From DSNY01 sp964539745 (GTDB taxonomy: Bacteria; Pseudomonadota; Gammaproteobacteria; Burkholderiales; Burkholderiaceae_F): a stretch of DNA of 64,000 nt. The stretch spans positions 1 through 64,000 of the forward strand of contig CAZIJU010000007.1 in NCBI GenBank assembly GCA_964539745.1. Reading direction: 5' to 3'. Shown one piece after another: positions 18,723 through 27,237 of the stretch. A model generated the notes under the pieces. That model made no database searches, had not been told where the DNA came from, and was given only the letters and a program-made list of their open reading frames with translations. Position 1 is the stretch's first letter, and each line of letters starts with the position of its first letter. The position numbers and the translations under genes are program-made.

Positions 18723-19247
18723 TCACACGTCCTGCCGCTGTTCGAGCAGCGCGATCATTCCTTCAAGTGCGGCGACGATCGCCTGCGTGCGAACGGCCGC
18801 GCGGTCGCCTTCGAACCGGCGCGTCGCCGTCTTGACCCAGGGCGCGGCGGCCGGATCACGTTTGATCGCCCAGGCAAAGCACACTGTGCCGACCGGCTTG
18901 TCGAGCGTGCCGCCGCCCGGCCCGGCCACACCGGTGACCGCAACCGCGACCTGCGCGTGGCTGTGCGTCAGCGCACCGAAGGCCATCGCGCGGGCGACCG
19001 GCTCGCTGACCGCGCCGAACTCGCGCAGATACACGGGCGAGACGCCGAGCACCTGCTGCTTGGACTCGTTCGAGTAGACGATGAAACCGCGGTCGTACCA
19101 GCCGCTCGATCCCGCCACCTGCGTCACCGCGAAGCCGATGCCCCCGGCCGTGCACGACTCGGCGGTGGCCAGCACCAGGCGCTGGTCGGCAAGCAGCGCG
19201 CCGAGCCGCTCGGCAAGGCGCGAGATGTGGTCGACGATGTCGTTCAT
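18723..19247 (-). CDS. pncC: CinA C-terminal-domain protein, nicotinamide-nucleotide amidohydrolase
   Basis: A 174-residue stand-alone CinA_C domain that deamidates NMN to nicotinate mononucleotide in pyridine-nucleotide recycling. Signatures: LATAESCTAGGIGFAVT (nucleophile Ser region), YSNESKQQVLGV, AVAVTGVAGPGGGTLDKPVGTVCFAW. The ATG at 19247 is preferred over an upstream GTG-type frame extension because it gives the family N-terminus and lies 11 bp after the pgpA stop. It is the last gene of the riboflavin-nusB-thiL-pgpA run, a common order in betaproteobacteria. Confidence 0.92.
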   Translation of the reverse strand: MNDIVDHISRLAERLGALLADQRLVLATAESCTAGGIGFAVTQVAGSSGWYDRGFIVYSNESKQQVLGVSPVYLREFGAVSEPVARAMAFGALTHSHAQVAVAVTGVAGPGGGTLDKPVGTVCFAWAIKRDPAAAPWVKTATRRFEGDRAAVRTQAIVAALEGMIALLEQRQDV

Positions 19248-19258
19248 CGGGGCATCCG

Positions 19259-19834
19259 TCAGGCGAGCCGGTACCACAGCGAGAATGCGAACAGCGTGTA
19301 GAAGGCGGCGACGAGGTCATCGGCCATGACGCCGAGGCCGCTTTTGAAGCGCGCGTCGAGCGTACGGATCGGCGGCGGCTTGACGATGTCGACGAACCGG
19401 AACACAAGGAAGGCGCACGCCTGCTGCCACGCCGGGTGGGCAACCGCATCCGGCAGCATCACGAGCACCGCCCAGAACGCGACGATCTCGTCGATGACGA
19501 TGTGTCCCGAATCGGCGCTGCCGAGCCGCTCGCCGGTGCGCTGTGCAGCCGCGGCACCGAGCACGAACGCAGCGCCGATCACCGCGAGCCAGCCGGCGTC
19601 GGTAAGCCAGCCGTCCAGCACGACGAAGCTGGCCCACGCAAGCAGCGTGCCCCAGGTTCCCGGCGCGACCGACGGCATGCCGCTGCCAAAACCGAGCGCG
19701 ACCATGTGCAGCGGATGCTCGCGCAGAAAGCGCCATGTCGGCCGCCGCGCCTCGGCGCCGCCCGGCGGCGCCGCATCGCCCGCGGCGCGCTTTGCGCCGT
19801 CGGGGATGGACTGCGGTGGGAGGGAAGCGTTCAT
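19259..19834 (-). CDS. pgpA: Phosphatidylglycerophosphatase A
   Basis: A 191-residue inner-membrane phosphatase that removes phosphate from phosphatidylglycerophosphate to give phosphatidylglycerol. The N-terminal 35 residues are a variable Pro/Ala-rich extension, then FGSGMPSVAPGTWGTL, VIDEIVAFW, FRFVDIVKPPPI and GVMADDLVAAFY, the conserved PgpA blocks with the acidic metal-binding residues. Several membrane helices are evident. The start codon overlaps the thiL stop by 4 bp (ATGA), so the two are translationally coupled. Confidence 0.93.
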   Translation of the reverse strand: MNASLPPQSIPDGAKRAAGDAAPPGGAEARRPTWRFLREHPLHMVALGFGSGMPSVAPGTWGTLLAWASFVVLDGWLTDAGWLAVIGAAFVLGAAAAQRTGERLGSADSGHIVIDEIVAFWAVLVMLPDAVAHPAWQQACAFLVFRFVDIVKPPPIRTLDARFKSGLGVMADDLVAAFYTLFAFSLWYRLA

Positions 19835-20817
19835 TGGGCAAAGTGGTCGTAGCCGCGGTACGTAGTGTCCACGACTGTTCCGTCCGCGTCGAGCACTTCG
19901 AGTCCGGGCTGCGCCGTCATGGTTCCGATCCGGGTGACCGCCACGCCGGCCGCAGCGCCGGCGGCCAGCACGTCGGCGCGCGCCGCCGCGGACGCGGTGA
20001 ACAGCAGTTCATAGTCGTCTCCGCCGGCGAGCGCGCAACGACGCTGCAGCGCCTGCGGCTGCCGCCGCACCGCCTCGGAACGCGGCACGGCCGGCCAATG
20101 GACACGCGCGCCGAGGCGCGAGCGCTCCAGCAGATGGCCGAGGTCGCCGAGCAGCCCATCCGACACGTCGATCGCGGCTGTGGCCAGCCCGCGCAACCGG
20201 ATGCCCAGTTCGACGCGGGGCGCGGGCCGCTCGAGCCGCGCACGGCAGACGGCGAGGTCGGCCGCGTCCAGTCCGCTCGCCTGCCCCGAGCGATGCGCGA
20301 GCGCGAGCGCGGCATCACCGACGGTTCCGGACAGCCACAGATCGTCGCCCGCTCGCGCGCCGGCGCGCGAGCGCACGGCCGCGCGCGGCACTTCGCCGAT
20401 CGCGGTGATCGCGATCGTCAGCGGGCCGTCGACCACGTGACCGTCGATGCGCAGTTCCGGCGCGCGTGTGGTGTCGCCGCCGAGCAGCGCGCAGCCGTGC
20501 GAATCCGCGAGCGCGAACAGTCCGCGCGCGAACGCCTCGAGCCAGGCTTCGTCCGCGCGCGGCAGCGCCAGCGCAAGGAAAAAGCAGCGCGGCGCCGCCC
20601 CCGCCGCAGCGAGGTCCGACAGATTGACCGCGAGCGCCTTGTGGCCGAGCGCCTCGGCATCGACGTCGGCGAAGAAGTGCCGGCCCGCGAGCAGCATGTC
20701 GGTGGTGATCGCGAGCGTCGCGTCACCCGCGTCGATCAGCGCGCAATCGTCGCCGACACCGGCCCGCTCGCGTGTGGGCCGCGTGAAATAGCGGGCGATC
20801 AGCTCGAACTCGTTCAT
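19831..20817 (-). CDS. thiL: Thiamine-monophosphate kinase
   Basis: A 328-residue cytosolic kinase that makes thiamine diphosphate from the monophosphate. It begins MNEFELIARYF, the family start; the frame is open a further 21 codons upstream but without family pattern. Motifs: GVGDDCALI (Mg/ATP), AITTDMLLAGRHF, VNLSDLAAAGA, GGDTTRAPE, and the later IDVSDGLLGDL and AGGDDYELLF, all of the AIRS-synthetase fold. It sits between nusB and pgpA, an order shared widely in proteobacteria. Confidence 0.95.
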   Translation of the reverse strand: MNEFELIARYFTRPTRERAGVGDDCALIDAGDATLAITTDMLLAGRHFFADVDAEALGHKALAVNLSDLAAAGAAPRCFFLALALPRADEAWLEAFARGLFALADSHGCALLGGDTTRAPELRIDGHVVDGPLTIAITAIGEVPRAAVRSRAGARAGDDLWLSGTVGDAALALAHRSGQASGLDAADLAVCRARLERPAPRVELGIRLRGLATAAIDVSDGLLGDLGHLLERSRLGARVHWPAVPRSEAVRRQPQALQRRCALAGGDDYELLFTASAAARADVLAAGAAAGVAVTRIGTMTAQPGLEVLDADGTVVDTTYRGYDHFAQ

Positions 20818-20922
20818 TGCTCGTGCCGCGCACGTCCGACGGTGGACGTGCGCGACGCAGATCCGCGAAAGCATGCGCACCGGTTCGGTCGCGCCGCCGC
20901 CGGCCGGCGGGCCGCCGCCGCT

Positions 20923-21375
20923 TCAGCGCGCGGTTTCGTGCGGCCGCAGCGCCGCGGCAACCTTGTCGAGCACGCCGTTGACGTATTTGAAGCCTTCGGT
21001 GCCGCCGAAGCTCTTGGCCAGTTCGACCGCCTCGTTGATCACGACGCGGTACGGGATCTCGTGCCGGTGCTTCAGTTCGTACGCTCCGATCAGCAGGATC
21101 GCGTGTTCGACCGGCGACAGATCCCTGATCTGGCGATCGATGAAGCGGCCGAACTCGGCGCGCAGCGCTTCGGCGCCTTCGGTCGCACCGTGCAGCAGTT
21201 CGCGGAAGTGGGCGACGTCGGCTTTGTCGAAGCCCTCCGTCTCCATCAGATGGGCTTCGATCGCGGCCACGTCCTGGCCGCCGACCAGCCACTGGTACAG
21301 CCCCTGCAGCGCGTATTCGCGCGCGCGCCGGCGCGCGCTGCGCCCGCCGCTTTTCGGTCTGACCGCTGCGCTCAT
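20923..21375 (-). CDS. nusB: Transcription antitermination factor NusB
   Basis: A 150-residue all-helical RNA-binding protein of the boxA antitermination complex with S10 (NusE), needed for rRNA transcription. Recognised by RRRAREYALQGLYQWL at the N-terminus, and ILLIGAYELKHRHEIPYRVVINEAVELAKSFGGTEGFKYVNGVLD in order, the core of the family. It starts 7 bp after the ribH stop, so it is coupled to the riboflavin genes as in most proteobacteria. Confidence 0.95.
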   Translation of the reverse strand: MSAAVRPKSGGRSARRRAREYALQGLYQWLVGGQDVAAIEAHLMETEGFDKADVAHFRELLHGATEGAEALRAEFGRFIDRQIRDLSPVEHAILLIGAYELKHRHEIPYRVVINEAVELAKSFGGTEGFKYVNGVLDKVAAALRPHETAR

Positions 21376-21382
21376 GCGAAGG

Positions 21383-21883
21383 CTACGGCTCCTCGTCGAG
21401 CGCCTCTTCGGCGTCCTCGCCGGCTTCCTCGAGCGCCCACATCAGATTGGCCATTTCGACGGCCACGCGCGCGGCATCGCGGCCCTTTTCGAAGACGCGC
21501 TCGCGCGCCTGCTCCTCGGTGTCGGTCGTCAGGATCGCGTTGGCCACCGGAACGCCGTAGTCGTGCGCGACGCGCGCCACGCCGCGCGCCGATTCCCGCG
21601 CGACGATCTCGAAGTGATAGGTCTCGCCGCGGATCACGCAGCCGACGGCGATCAGCGCGTCGAAGTCGCCGGTCGCGGCGAGCTTGGCAAGCGCCACCGG
21701 CGCTTCGAGCGCGCCCGGCACCGTCACGTGCGTGATGTCGTCCTCGTCCACACCGAGCTCGGCCAGCTCGTCGAGGCAAGCGCGCGCCAGCGCCTGCCCC
21801 GCCCACTCATTGAAGCGCGCCTGCACCAGGCCGATGCGCAGGCCTTCGCCGTCGAGGTCGGGAGGGATGAAGTCGATCGCCAT
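21383..21883 (-). CDS. ribH: 6,7-dimethyl-8-ribityllumazine synthase
   Basis: A 166-residue lumazine synthase that condenses the ribitylaminouracil with dihydroxybutanone phosphate, the penultimate step to riboflavin, forming a large oligomeric shell. Motifs: VQARFNEW (substrate binding), VPGALEAPVA, GCVIRGETYHFE with the catalytic His, and PVANAILTTDTEEQARER. The C-terminal tail is unusually acidic (EEAGEDAEEALDEEP). It lies 6 bp after the ribBA stop. Confidence 0.95.
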   Translation of the reverse strand: MAIDFIPPDLDGEGLRIGLVQARFNEWAGQALARACLDELAELGVDEDDITHVTVPGALEAPVALAKLAATGDFDALIAVGCVIRGETYHFEIVARESARGVARVAHDYGVPVANAILTTDTEEQARERVFEKGRDAARVAVEMANLMWALEEAGEDAEEALDEEP

Positions 21884-21889
21884 GGCGCG

Positions 21890-23041
21890 CTAGTCCTCCA
21901 GATAGCCGGTCACGTGCAGTCCGAAGCCCGTCATCGACGGCATCTTGCGCGGGCGGGCCAGCAGCTTCATCGTGCCGACGTTCAGATCGCGCAGGATCTG
22001 CGCGCCGATGCCGTAGGTGCGCAGGTCCATCTTCGCCGAGCGCGGCGCGGGCGATTTGCCGGCGTCGATGTCGGCGAGTGCGCTGAACTTTTCGAACAGG
22101 CGGTCGACCGGTTCGGCGCAGTTCAGCAGGATCAGTACGCCGGCGCCGGCCTGAGCGATACGCGCAAGCGCTCTTCCGAACGGCCACGAATGCACGCTGA
22201 CTTCGGTGTCGATCAGATCGAGCACCGAGGTCGGCTCGTGCACGCGCACCAGCACTTCGCGCTGCGGATCGATCGGCCCCTTGACCAGCGCCAGATGCGG
22301 CGCGCCGCTCGGCGCGTCGCGATACGCGACGAGCTCGAACTCGCCGGCGAAGGTTCGCACGCGGCGCGCGCCGACGCGCTCGATCAGCGACTCGTTCGCA
22401 GCACGATAGTGGATCAGGTCGGCGATCGTCCCGATCTTCAGCCCGTGCTGCTGCGCAAACGGGATCAGATCCGGCAGCCGTGCCATCGTGCCGTCGTCGT
22501 TCATGATCTCGCACAGCACCGCAGCGGGGGTCAGCCCCGCCATGCGCGCCAGGTCGCAGCACGCCTCGGTGTGGCCCGCGCGCATCAGCACGCCTCCGGG
22601 CTGCGCGACCAGCGGAAACACGTGCCCGGGCTGGACGATGTCCTCGGGTTTGGCGTCGGGACGCGTGGCGACACGGATCGTGTGCGCCCGGTCGGCCGCG
22701 GAGATGCCGGTGGTCACGCCTTCGGCGGCCTCGATCGCGACCGTGAAGTTGGTCCCGTGCACGCTGCGGTTGTGCTGCGCCATCGGCGCGAGCCGCAGCC
22801 GCTGCGCGTGCTCGGGAGTGATCGGCATGCAGATCAGCCCGCGCCCGTACTTGGCGAGGAAGTTGATCTTTTCCGGCGTCACGAAGTCCGCTGCGAAGAT
22901 CAGGTCGCCTTCGTTTTCGCGGTCCTCGTCGTCGACCAGCACGACGATGCGACCGTTGCGGATTTCCTCGACGATCTCCGGCGTCGACGCGATCGGCGAC
23001 TTCGCGGGCGGCGACGAAGGGGAAGGAACGGCTTGCAGCAT
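21890..23041 (-). CDS. ribBA: 3,4-dihydroxy-2-butanone-4-phosphate synthase with degenerate GTP cyclohydrolase II-like domain
   Basis: The N-terminal half (about residues 15-220) is a full RibB: DDEDRENEGDLIFAAD with the Mg2+ acidic loop, GRGLICMPIT, and RAGHTEACCDL. It makes dihydroxybutanone phosphate from ribulose 5-phosphate. The C-terminal half aligns with RibA (VLVRVHEPTSVLDL...DLRTYGIGAQILRDLNVG) but lacks the three zinc cysteines (C-x10-C-x-C) and the GRNIGL segment, so GTP cyclohydrolase II activity is not expected; a separate ribA must exist. The ATG at 23041 has GGAGG 5 bp upstream; an in-frame GTG at 23044 is too close to that site. No FMN riboswitch is visible upstream. Confidence 0.92.
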   Translation of the reverse strand: MLQAVPSPSSPPAKSPIASTPEIVEEIRNGRIVVLVDDEDRENEGDLIFAADFVTPEKINFLAKYGRGLICMPITPEHAQRLRLAPMAQHNRSVHGTNFTVAIEAAEGVTTGISAADRAHTIRVATRPDAKPEDIVQPGHVFPLVAQPGGVLMRAGHTEACCDLARMAGLTPAAVLCEIMNDDGTMARLPDLIPFAQQHGLKIGTIADLIHYRAANESLIERVGARRVRTFAGEFELVAYRDAPSGAPHLALVKGPIDPQREVLVRVHEPTSVLDLIDTEVSVHSWPFGRALARIAQAGAGVLILLNCAEPVDRLFEKFSALADIDAGKSPAPRSAKMDLRTYGIGAQILRDLNVGTMKLLARPRKMPSMTGFGLHVTGYLED

Positions 23042-23110
23042 CACGACCTCCGCACCTGGCGGAAAGGAAGGCGGATTCTACGCGCGCGCTGCCGGGCGAT
23101 GTCGTCCGCG

Positions 23111-23169
23111 CTCACCACGGAGGCAAGGAAAACCACTTTTTTCAGTGTTCCCGGTGCCTCGGTGGTGAG
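23111..23169. repeat. Imperfect palindrome of the CACCACGGAGGCA family
   Basis: Arms 23111-23125 and 23155-23169 pair at 14 of 15 positions; the loop is A/T-rich (TTTTTT in the centre). It lies 70 bp upstream of ribBA and is related to the perfect palindrome at 18633 and the next copy at 23195. Confidence 0.8.
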
Positions 23170-23194
23170 TTCGTCAGCCTGCGCAGGCCGGTGA

Positions 23195-23255
23195 TTTCAC
23201 CACCGAGACACCGAGCGCATACGGAAAAGCCCTCGACCGTGCCTGCGTGGTGAAA
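23195..23255. repeat. Second palindrome of the CACCACGGAGGCA family
   Basis: Outer arms TTTCACCAC and GTGGTGAAA pair perfectly; the inner part is decayed. It lies 26 bp after the first copy and 18 bp from the stop of the flavin oxidoreductase gene. A related but more decayed copy lies beyond the other end of that gene. Confidence 0.75.
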
Positions 23256-23272
23256 AACGCATTCCCACCCCA

Positions 23273-24391
23273 TTAGCGCTGCCCGAACGTGATGTCGGCG
23301 AAGATCGGCGCGCATCCGCGCGGCAGCGCGCGCCAGTACTGCCGCGGCGCCTGCACGGTGCCGCCAAGCACGGCCGCGGCGTGCCACGGCCAGCGCGGGT
23401 CATACAGGAAGCCGCGCGCGAGCGCGACCATATCGGCGCGACCCTCAGCGACGATCGCTTCGGCCTGCGCGGGTTCGGTGATCAGCCCCACCGCGATCGT
23501 CGACAGTCCGGTCGCGCGCCGAACCGCATCGGCGAACGGCACCTGGTAGCCGGGGCCGAGCGCGAGCTTCTGGCGTGGTGAGATGCCTCCGCTCGATACG
23601 TCGACCCAGTCGCAGCCGCGCGCCTTCAACTGCCGCACGAGTTCGATCGTCTGCTCGAGCGTCCAGCTTTCTTCGCCGTCGAGCCAGTCGGTCGCCGACA
23701 CGCGAACGCCGACCGGCTTGGCGTCCGGAAACGCCACGCGCACCGCGTCGAACACCTCGAGCGGAAAGCGCATGCGGTTGCCGAGCGAGCCGCCGTATTC
23801 GTCGTCGCGGCGGTTGGCGACGGGCGACAGGAATTCATGCAGCAGATAGCCGTGCGCCATGTGAATCTCGATCGCATCGAATCCGATCCGCTCGGCGCGG
23901 CGCGCCGCCGCGGCGAAGGCTTCGCGCAACCGGCGCAGGTCGTCGCAGGTCAATGCACGCGGCGGCGTTTCGCCTTCTGCGTGGGCGATCGCCGACGGCG
24001 CCTCGGCGACCCAGCCGCCCTGCGCGAGCGGGATCTGCTTGCCGCCGTTCCACGGCTCGCGGCTCGAACCCTTGCGTCCGGCATGCGCGAGCTGGATCGC
24101 CAGCTTGATCGGGGCGACCTCCCGCACCATCGCCACCACGGAGGCGAGCGCCGCTTCGTTCGCGTCCGACCACAGTCCCAGACAGCCCGGCGTGATGCGG
24201 GCCTCGGGCGTCACTGCGGTCGCTTCGACGCACAGCAGTCCGGCGCCGGCGAGCGCGAGCGAACCGAGATGCGCGTGATGCCACGCGGTGGCGCTGCCGT
24301 CGCGCGCCGAGTACTGGCACATCGGCGAGACCATGATGCGGTTGGGCAGCGTCAGGCCGCGAAAAGTGATCGGTTCGAAGAGTCTGGACAT
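23273..24391 (-). CDS. Old Yellow Enzyme family NADH:flavin oxidoreductase (XenA/YqjM class)
   Basis: A 372-residue FMN TIM-barrel ene-reductase that would reduce activated C=C bonds or nitro compounds with NAD(P)H. The thermophilic-like/XenA subclass is indicated by C25 in VSPMCQYS, QLAHAGRKGS, and EIHMAHGYLLHEFLSP with the two substrate-binding histidines; NRRDDEYGGSLGNRMRF is the classical OYE signature. It sits inside the riboflavin cluster between ribE and ribBA, bracketed by palindromes, which suggests insertion. As an FMN enzyme it may simply benefit from the site; a role in riboflavin synthesis is not implied. Confidence 0.92.
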   Translation of the reverse strand: MSRLFEPITFRGLTLPNRIMVSPMCQYSARDGSATAWHHAHLGSLALAGAGLLCVEATAVTPEARITPGCLGLWSDANEAALASVVAMVREVAPIKLAIQLAHAGRKGSSREPWNGGKQIPLAQGGWVAEAPSAIAHAEGETPPRALTCDDLRRLREAFAAAARRAERIGFDAIEIHMAHGYLLHEFLSPVANRRDDEYGGSLGNRMRFPLEVFDAVRVAFPDAKPVGVRVSATDWLDGEESWTLEQTIELVRQLKARGCDWVDVSSGGISPRQKLALGPGYQVPFADAVRRATGLSTIAVGLITEPAQAEAIVAEGRADMVALARGFLYDPRWPWHAAAVLGGTVQAPRQYWRALPRGCAPIFADITFGQR

Positions 24392-24414
24392 GGTTCGCGA
24401 TTCGAGAAGGGTCG

Positions 24415-24457
24415 TTGACCACGGAGGTACAGAGAACTTCCTTTATCTCTGCCTGTA
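24415..24457. repeat. Decayed member of the CACCACGGAGGCA palindrome family
   Basis: TTGACCACGGAGGTACAGAG followed by ATCTCTGCCTGTA keeps the inner arm complementarity (ACAGAGA / TCTCTG) but not the outer arm. It lies just upstream of the flavin oxidoreductase gene, so that gene has copies on both sides. Confidence 0.55.
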
Positions 24458-24475
24458 TTGAGAGCCTGTCTTTCG

Positions 24476-25177
24476 TCAAAGGTGTGCCGCATAGACGCTC
24501 AGATTCCACGCGTTGTGGACGACGACCGGCAGCACAAGGCTGCCGGTGCGCGCGCGCAGCCACAGATACAGCAGCGCAGCGGGCAGTACGCCGAGCGCCG
24601 TGCCGAACGAGATGCCGTGCGCGGCGCAGAAGCCCGCCGTGACGATCGCGCCGCCGAAGCCGAGCGGTGCGCCGCCGATCGTCCGGCGCGCGGCGAAGGC
24701 GCGGTCCGCCAGCGCGAGCAGCATGCCGCGAAACGCGATCTCCTCGACGAGCCCGGGCAATGTCGCCTGATACAACCAGGTCTCCAGCGGCACGCTTGGC
24801 AGTCGGAAGCGCGACAGCGTCATCGCCGCGTAGTTCAGCGCCAGCACCGGCAGCGCAACCCGCGCGGCAGCACGCAAGGAACCCGGCCGCTGAGACAGCG
24901 TGAAGCCGAACTCTTGCCACGCAAAGCCGGCGCGCCGAACCAGCGCCGCCGCCAGCGCCAGCATGCCCGCCGCCGCGAGCAATCCGCCGGCCCAGTTCCA
25001 GCGGTTGCCGATCAGCCGCTCGCCCGGCAGCGAAGCCGGCAGCGCGCTGAGGCCGAAGTACAGCGCCAGCGCGGCGACGAACGCGATCGCGTACGCGCGC
25101 CGCCGCCGATCGCCGAAGGCCGGCGCAAACAGCGCCGCCGCGACTGCAAGCGCCAGCAGCGGCGAACCCGGGATCAC
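24476..25177 (-). CDS. CPBP-family intramembrane metalloprotease
   Basis: A 233-residue membrane protein with about seven hydrophobic segments. The Abi/CPBP motifs are visible: VEEIAFRGMLLA (EExxxR, motif 1), FCAAHG (motif 2 His) and VVVHNAWNLS (motif 3 His/Asn) that bind the catalytic zinc, as in Rce1-like proteases. The substrate is unknown. It uses GTG at 25177, 9 bp after the ribE stop, so it may be co-transcribed, yet it has no known link to riboflavin synthesis. Confidence 0.85.
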   Translation of the reverse strand: MIPGSPLLALAVAAALFAPAFGDRRRRAYAIAFVAALALYFGLSALPASLPGERLIGNRWNWAGGLLAAAGMLALAAALVRRAGFAWQEFGFTLSQRPGSLRAAARVALPVLALNYAAMTLSRFRLPSVPLETWLYQATLPGLVEEIAFRGMLLALADRAFAARRTIGGAPLGFGGAIVTAGFCAAHGISFGTALGVLPAALLYLWLRARTGSLVLPVVVHNAWNLSVYAAHL

Positions 25178-25186
25178 GCAGGCAGC

Positions 25187-25807
25187 TCAAGCCGCCGCCG
25201 CGGACGTCGCAGCGAGCATGCGCTCGACATATCGCGCGATCAGGTCGACTTCGAGGTTGACCCGCGCGCCCGGAGTCAGCCGCTTCAACGTCGTCACCTC
25301 GATCGTGTGCGGGATCAGGTTGATCGACAGTTCGCAGCCTGCCGCCGTGTCGGTCACGCGGTTGACGGTCAGGCTCACGCCGTCGACCGCGACCGAGCCC
25401 TTGACCGCGAAGTACTTCGCCAGCTCGCGCGGCGCCCGCACGACGAGCTCCCACGATTCGCCGATCGGCGCGAAGCGCACGACTTCGCCCACACCGTCGA
25501 CGTGCCCCGACACGAGATGCCCGCCGAGCGCATCTCCCAGCGCGAGCGCGGTTTCGAGATTCACTTCGCCGGGCGTATCGAGCCCGACGGTCCTGGCGAG
25601 GCTCTCGCGCGAGACGTCGACGGTGAAGCGTTGGCCGGCGAGCGAAGTGATCGTCATGCACGCGCCGTTGACGGCGATGCTGTCGCCGACCTTCGTGCCG
25701 GCGAGCGACACGCGCCGCGCATCGATGGTCAGCCGCACGCCCGCGTCGGCGCCGAGCGGCTCGACGCGCTCGATGCGTCCGACGCCTTCGACGATCCCGG
25801 TGAACAT
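25187..25807 (-). CDS. ribE: Riboflavin synthase, alpha subunit
   Basis: A 206-residue enzyme that dismutates two lumazine molecules into riboflavin. It starts at MFTGIVEGVG, the invariant N-terminus, with AAGGGGAG upstream. Two lumazine-binding repeats are visible: GDSIAVNGACMTI...HLVSGHVDGVGEV in the first and KGSVAVDGVSLTVN...LIPHTIEVTTL in the second. It follows ribD by 61 bp. The C-terminus ends in an Ala-rich tail. Confidence 0.96.
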   Translation of the reverse strand: MFTGIVEGVGRIERVEPLGADAGVRLTIDARRVSLAGTKVGDSIAVNGACMTITSLAGQRFTVDVSRESLARTVGLDTPGEVNLETALALGDALGGHLVSGHVDGVGEVVRFAPIGESWELVVRAPRELAKYFAVKGSVAVDGVSLTVNRVTDTAAGCELSINLIPHTIEVTTLKRLTPGARVNLEVDLIARYVERMLAATSAAAA

Positions 25808-25868
25808 CGAATTCTCCCCTTGCACACCTTGCCGCGATTGGCGCCCGCCGCCGTTCAAAGCGGGCAGA

Positions 25869-26960
25869 TCAGGCCCAGCGCGCGAGGATGCGGACGTCCT
25901 CGCCGACCGGAACGACTTCGCGGAACGCGAGCCGCCGCGCCTGCGCGAGATCCGACAGCGCAGGCAGATGGATCATGCCCTGCGCTTCGCCGATCACGAG
26001 CGGCGCCAGATACACGAGCAGTTCGTCGACCACACCTTCGCGCACCAGCGAGCCGTTGAGCTTGAAGCCGGCTTCGACGTGCAACTCGTTGACGCCGCGG
26101 CGCGCCAGTTCCTTCATCAGCGTCGGCAGATCGACCTTGCCGTTTTCGTTCGGCAGCTCGATCACTTCCGCGTTGCGTTCGCGCAGCCGCGCGACCTTGC
26201 CGTCGTCGGCGAAAGCGCACGCGACGAGCACCGGCTCGCCGTCGAAGATCCGCGCACCTGGATCGACGTCGAGCCGGCTGTCGACCAGCACCTTCAGCGG
26301 CTGCCGGCGCGTCGGCACCAGGCGCACGTTCAGTTGCGGATCGTCGGCCTGCACGGTGCCGATTCCGGTGAGCACCGCGCAGGCGCGCGCGCGCCAGGCG
26401 TGGGCGTCGGCGCGCGCCGCCTCCGACGTGATCCAGCGCGACACACCGTTGTCGAGGGCGGTCTTGCCGTCCAGGCTCGCGGCGATCTTGACGCGCACCC
26501 ATGGGCGACCGCGGTTCATGCGCGAAAAGAAACCGATGTTGGTCTCGATCGCCTCGTCGCGCAGCAGGCCGCAACGAACGTCGATGCCGTTGGCGCGCAG
26601 CATCTCGAGGCCGCGCCCGGCGACCTGCGGGTTCGGATCCTCGACTGCCGCGATCACGCGCGCGATGCGCGCCTCGATCAGCGCGGTCGCGCACGGCGGC
26701 GTGCGGCCGAAGTGCGAACACGGTTCGAGCGTGACGTAGGCCGTCGCGCCGTGCAGGTCGTGGCCGTTGCGGCGCGCATCGAGAAGCGCCTCGACCTCCG
26801 CGTGGTTCGATCCGGGCGGCTGCGTCCAACCCTCGCCGAGCACGCGGCCTTCGCGCGCGATCACGCAGCCCACGCGCGGATTGGGCGTGGCGTGGTACAG
26901 CGCGCGCTGCGCCAGCGCCAGCGCGCGGCTCATCAACTGGTGATCGACCTCGGTGTACAT
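25869..26960 (-). CDS. ribD: Bifunctional diaminohydroxyphosphoribosylaminopyrimidine deaminase / 5-amino-6-(5-phosphoribosylamino)uracil reductase
   Basis: A 363-residue enzyme doing the second and third steps of riboflavin synthesis. The N-terminal deaminase has the zinc motifs HAEVEAL and EPCSHFGRTPPC; the C-terminal reductase has RPWVRVKIAASLDGKTAL and VEAGFKLNGSL (NADPH binding). It begins MYTEVDHQLMSRALALA, normal for the family, and is the first gene of the rib run. The 276 bp upstream holds no FMN riboswitch that I can recognise. Confidence 0.96.
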   Translation of the reverse strand: MYTEVDHQLMSRALALAQRALYHATPNPRVGCVIAREGRVLGEGWTQPPGSNHAEVEALLDARRNGHDLHGATAYVTLEPCSHFGRTPPCATALIEARIARVIAAVEDPNPQVAGRGLEMLRANGIDVRCGLLRDEAIETNIGFFSRMNRGRPWVRVKIAASLDGKTALDNGVSRWITSEAARADAHAWRARACAVLTGIGTVQADDPQLNVRLVPTRRQPLKVLVDSRLDVDPGARIFDGEPVLVACAFADDGKVARLRERNAEVIELPNENGKVDLPTLMKELARRGVNELHVEAGFKLNGSLVREGVVDELLVYLAPLVIGEAQGMIHLPALSDLAQARRLAFREVVPVGEDVRILARWA

Positions 26961-27237
26961 GCGCGGATTCTACGGGCCGGCCGAAAAGACGATGCCCGCA
27001 GCGGACCGCGCTTTTCGATGCGGCGCACGCGGGCCGTCACCGCCGGCCAGGACGGGAAAATCCGGTTCGTACGCACGCGCAAAGTGCGTCCGTTCCGGCC
27101 CCCTTTCGCACAGGGGGACTGCAACGGCGTTCTTGCCGGTGGCCGCTCGAGGGTGCCGCTTCGAAGCCCGGCGGCCCCCACGGTTCATAGGCGGCCGGAC
27201 GCCCGCCCCTCGCGGTCGAGGGGCGTGCGTGCGCGAC

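Noticed and set aside
26961..27237. FMN riboswitch upstream of ribD or ribBA
   Set aside because: The conserved AGGGT...GGGTGAAATTCCC-type core was looked for on the minus strand in both leaders and not found.
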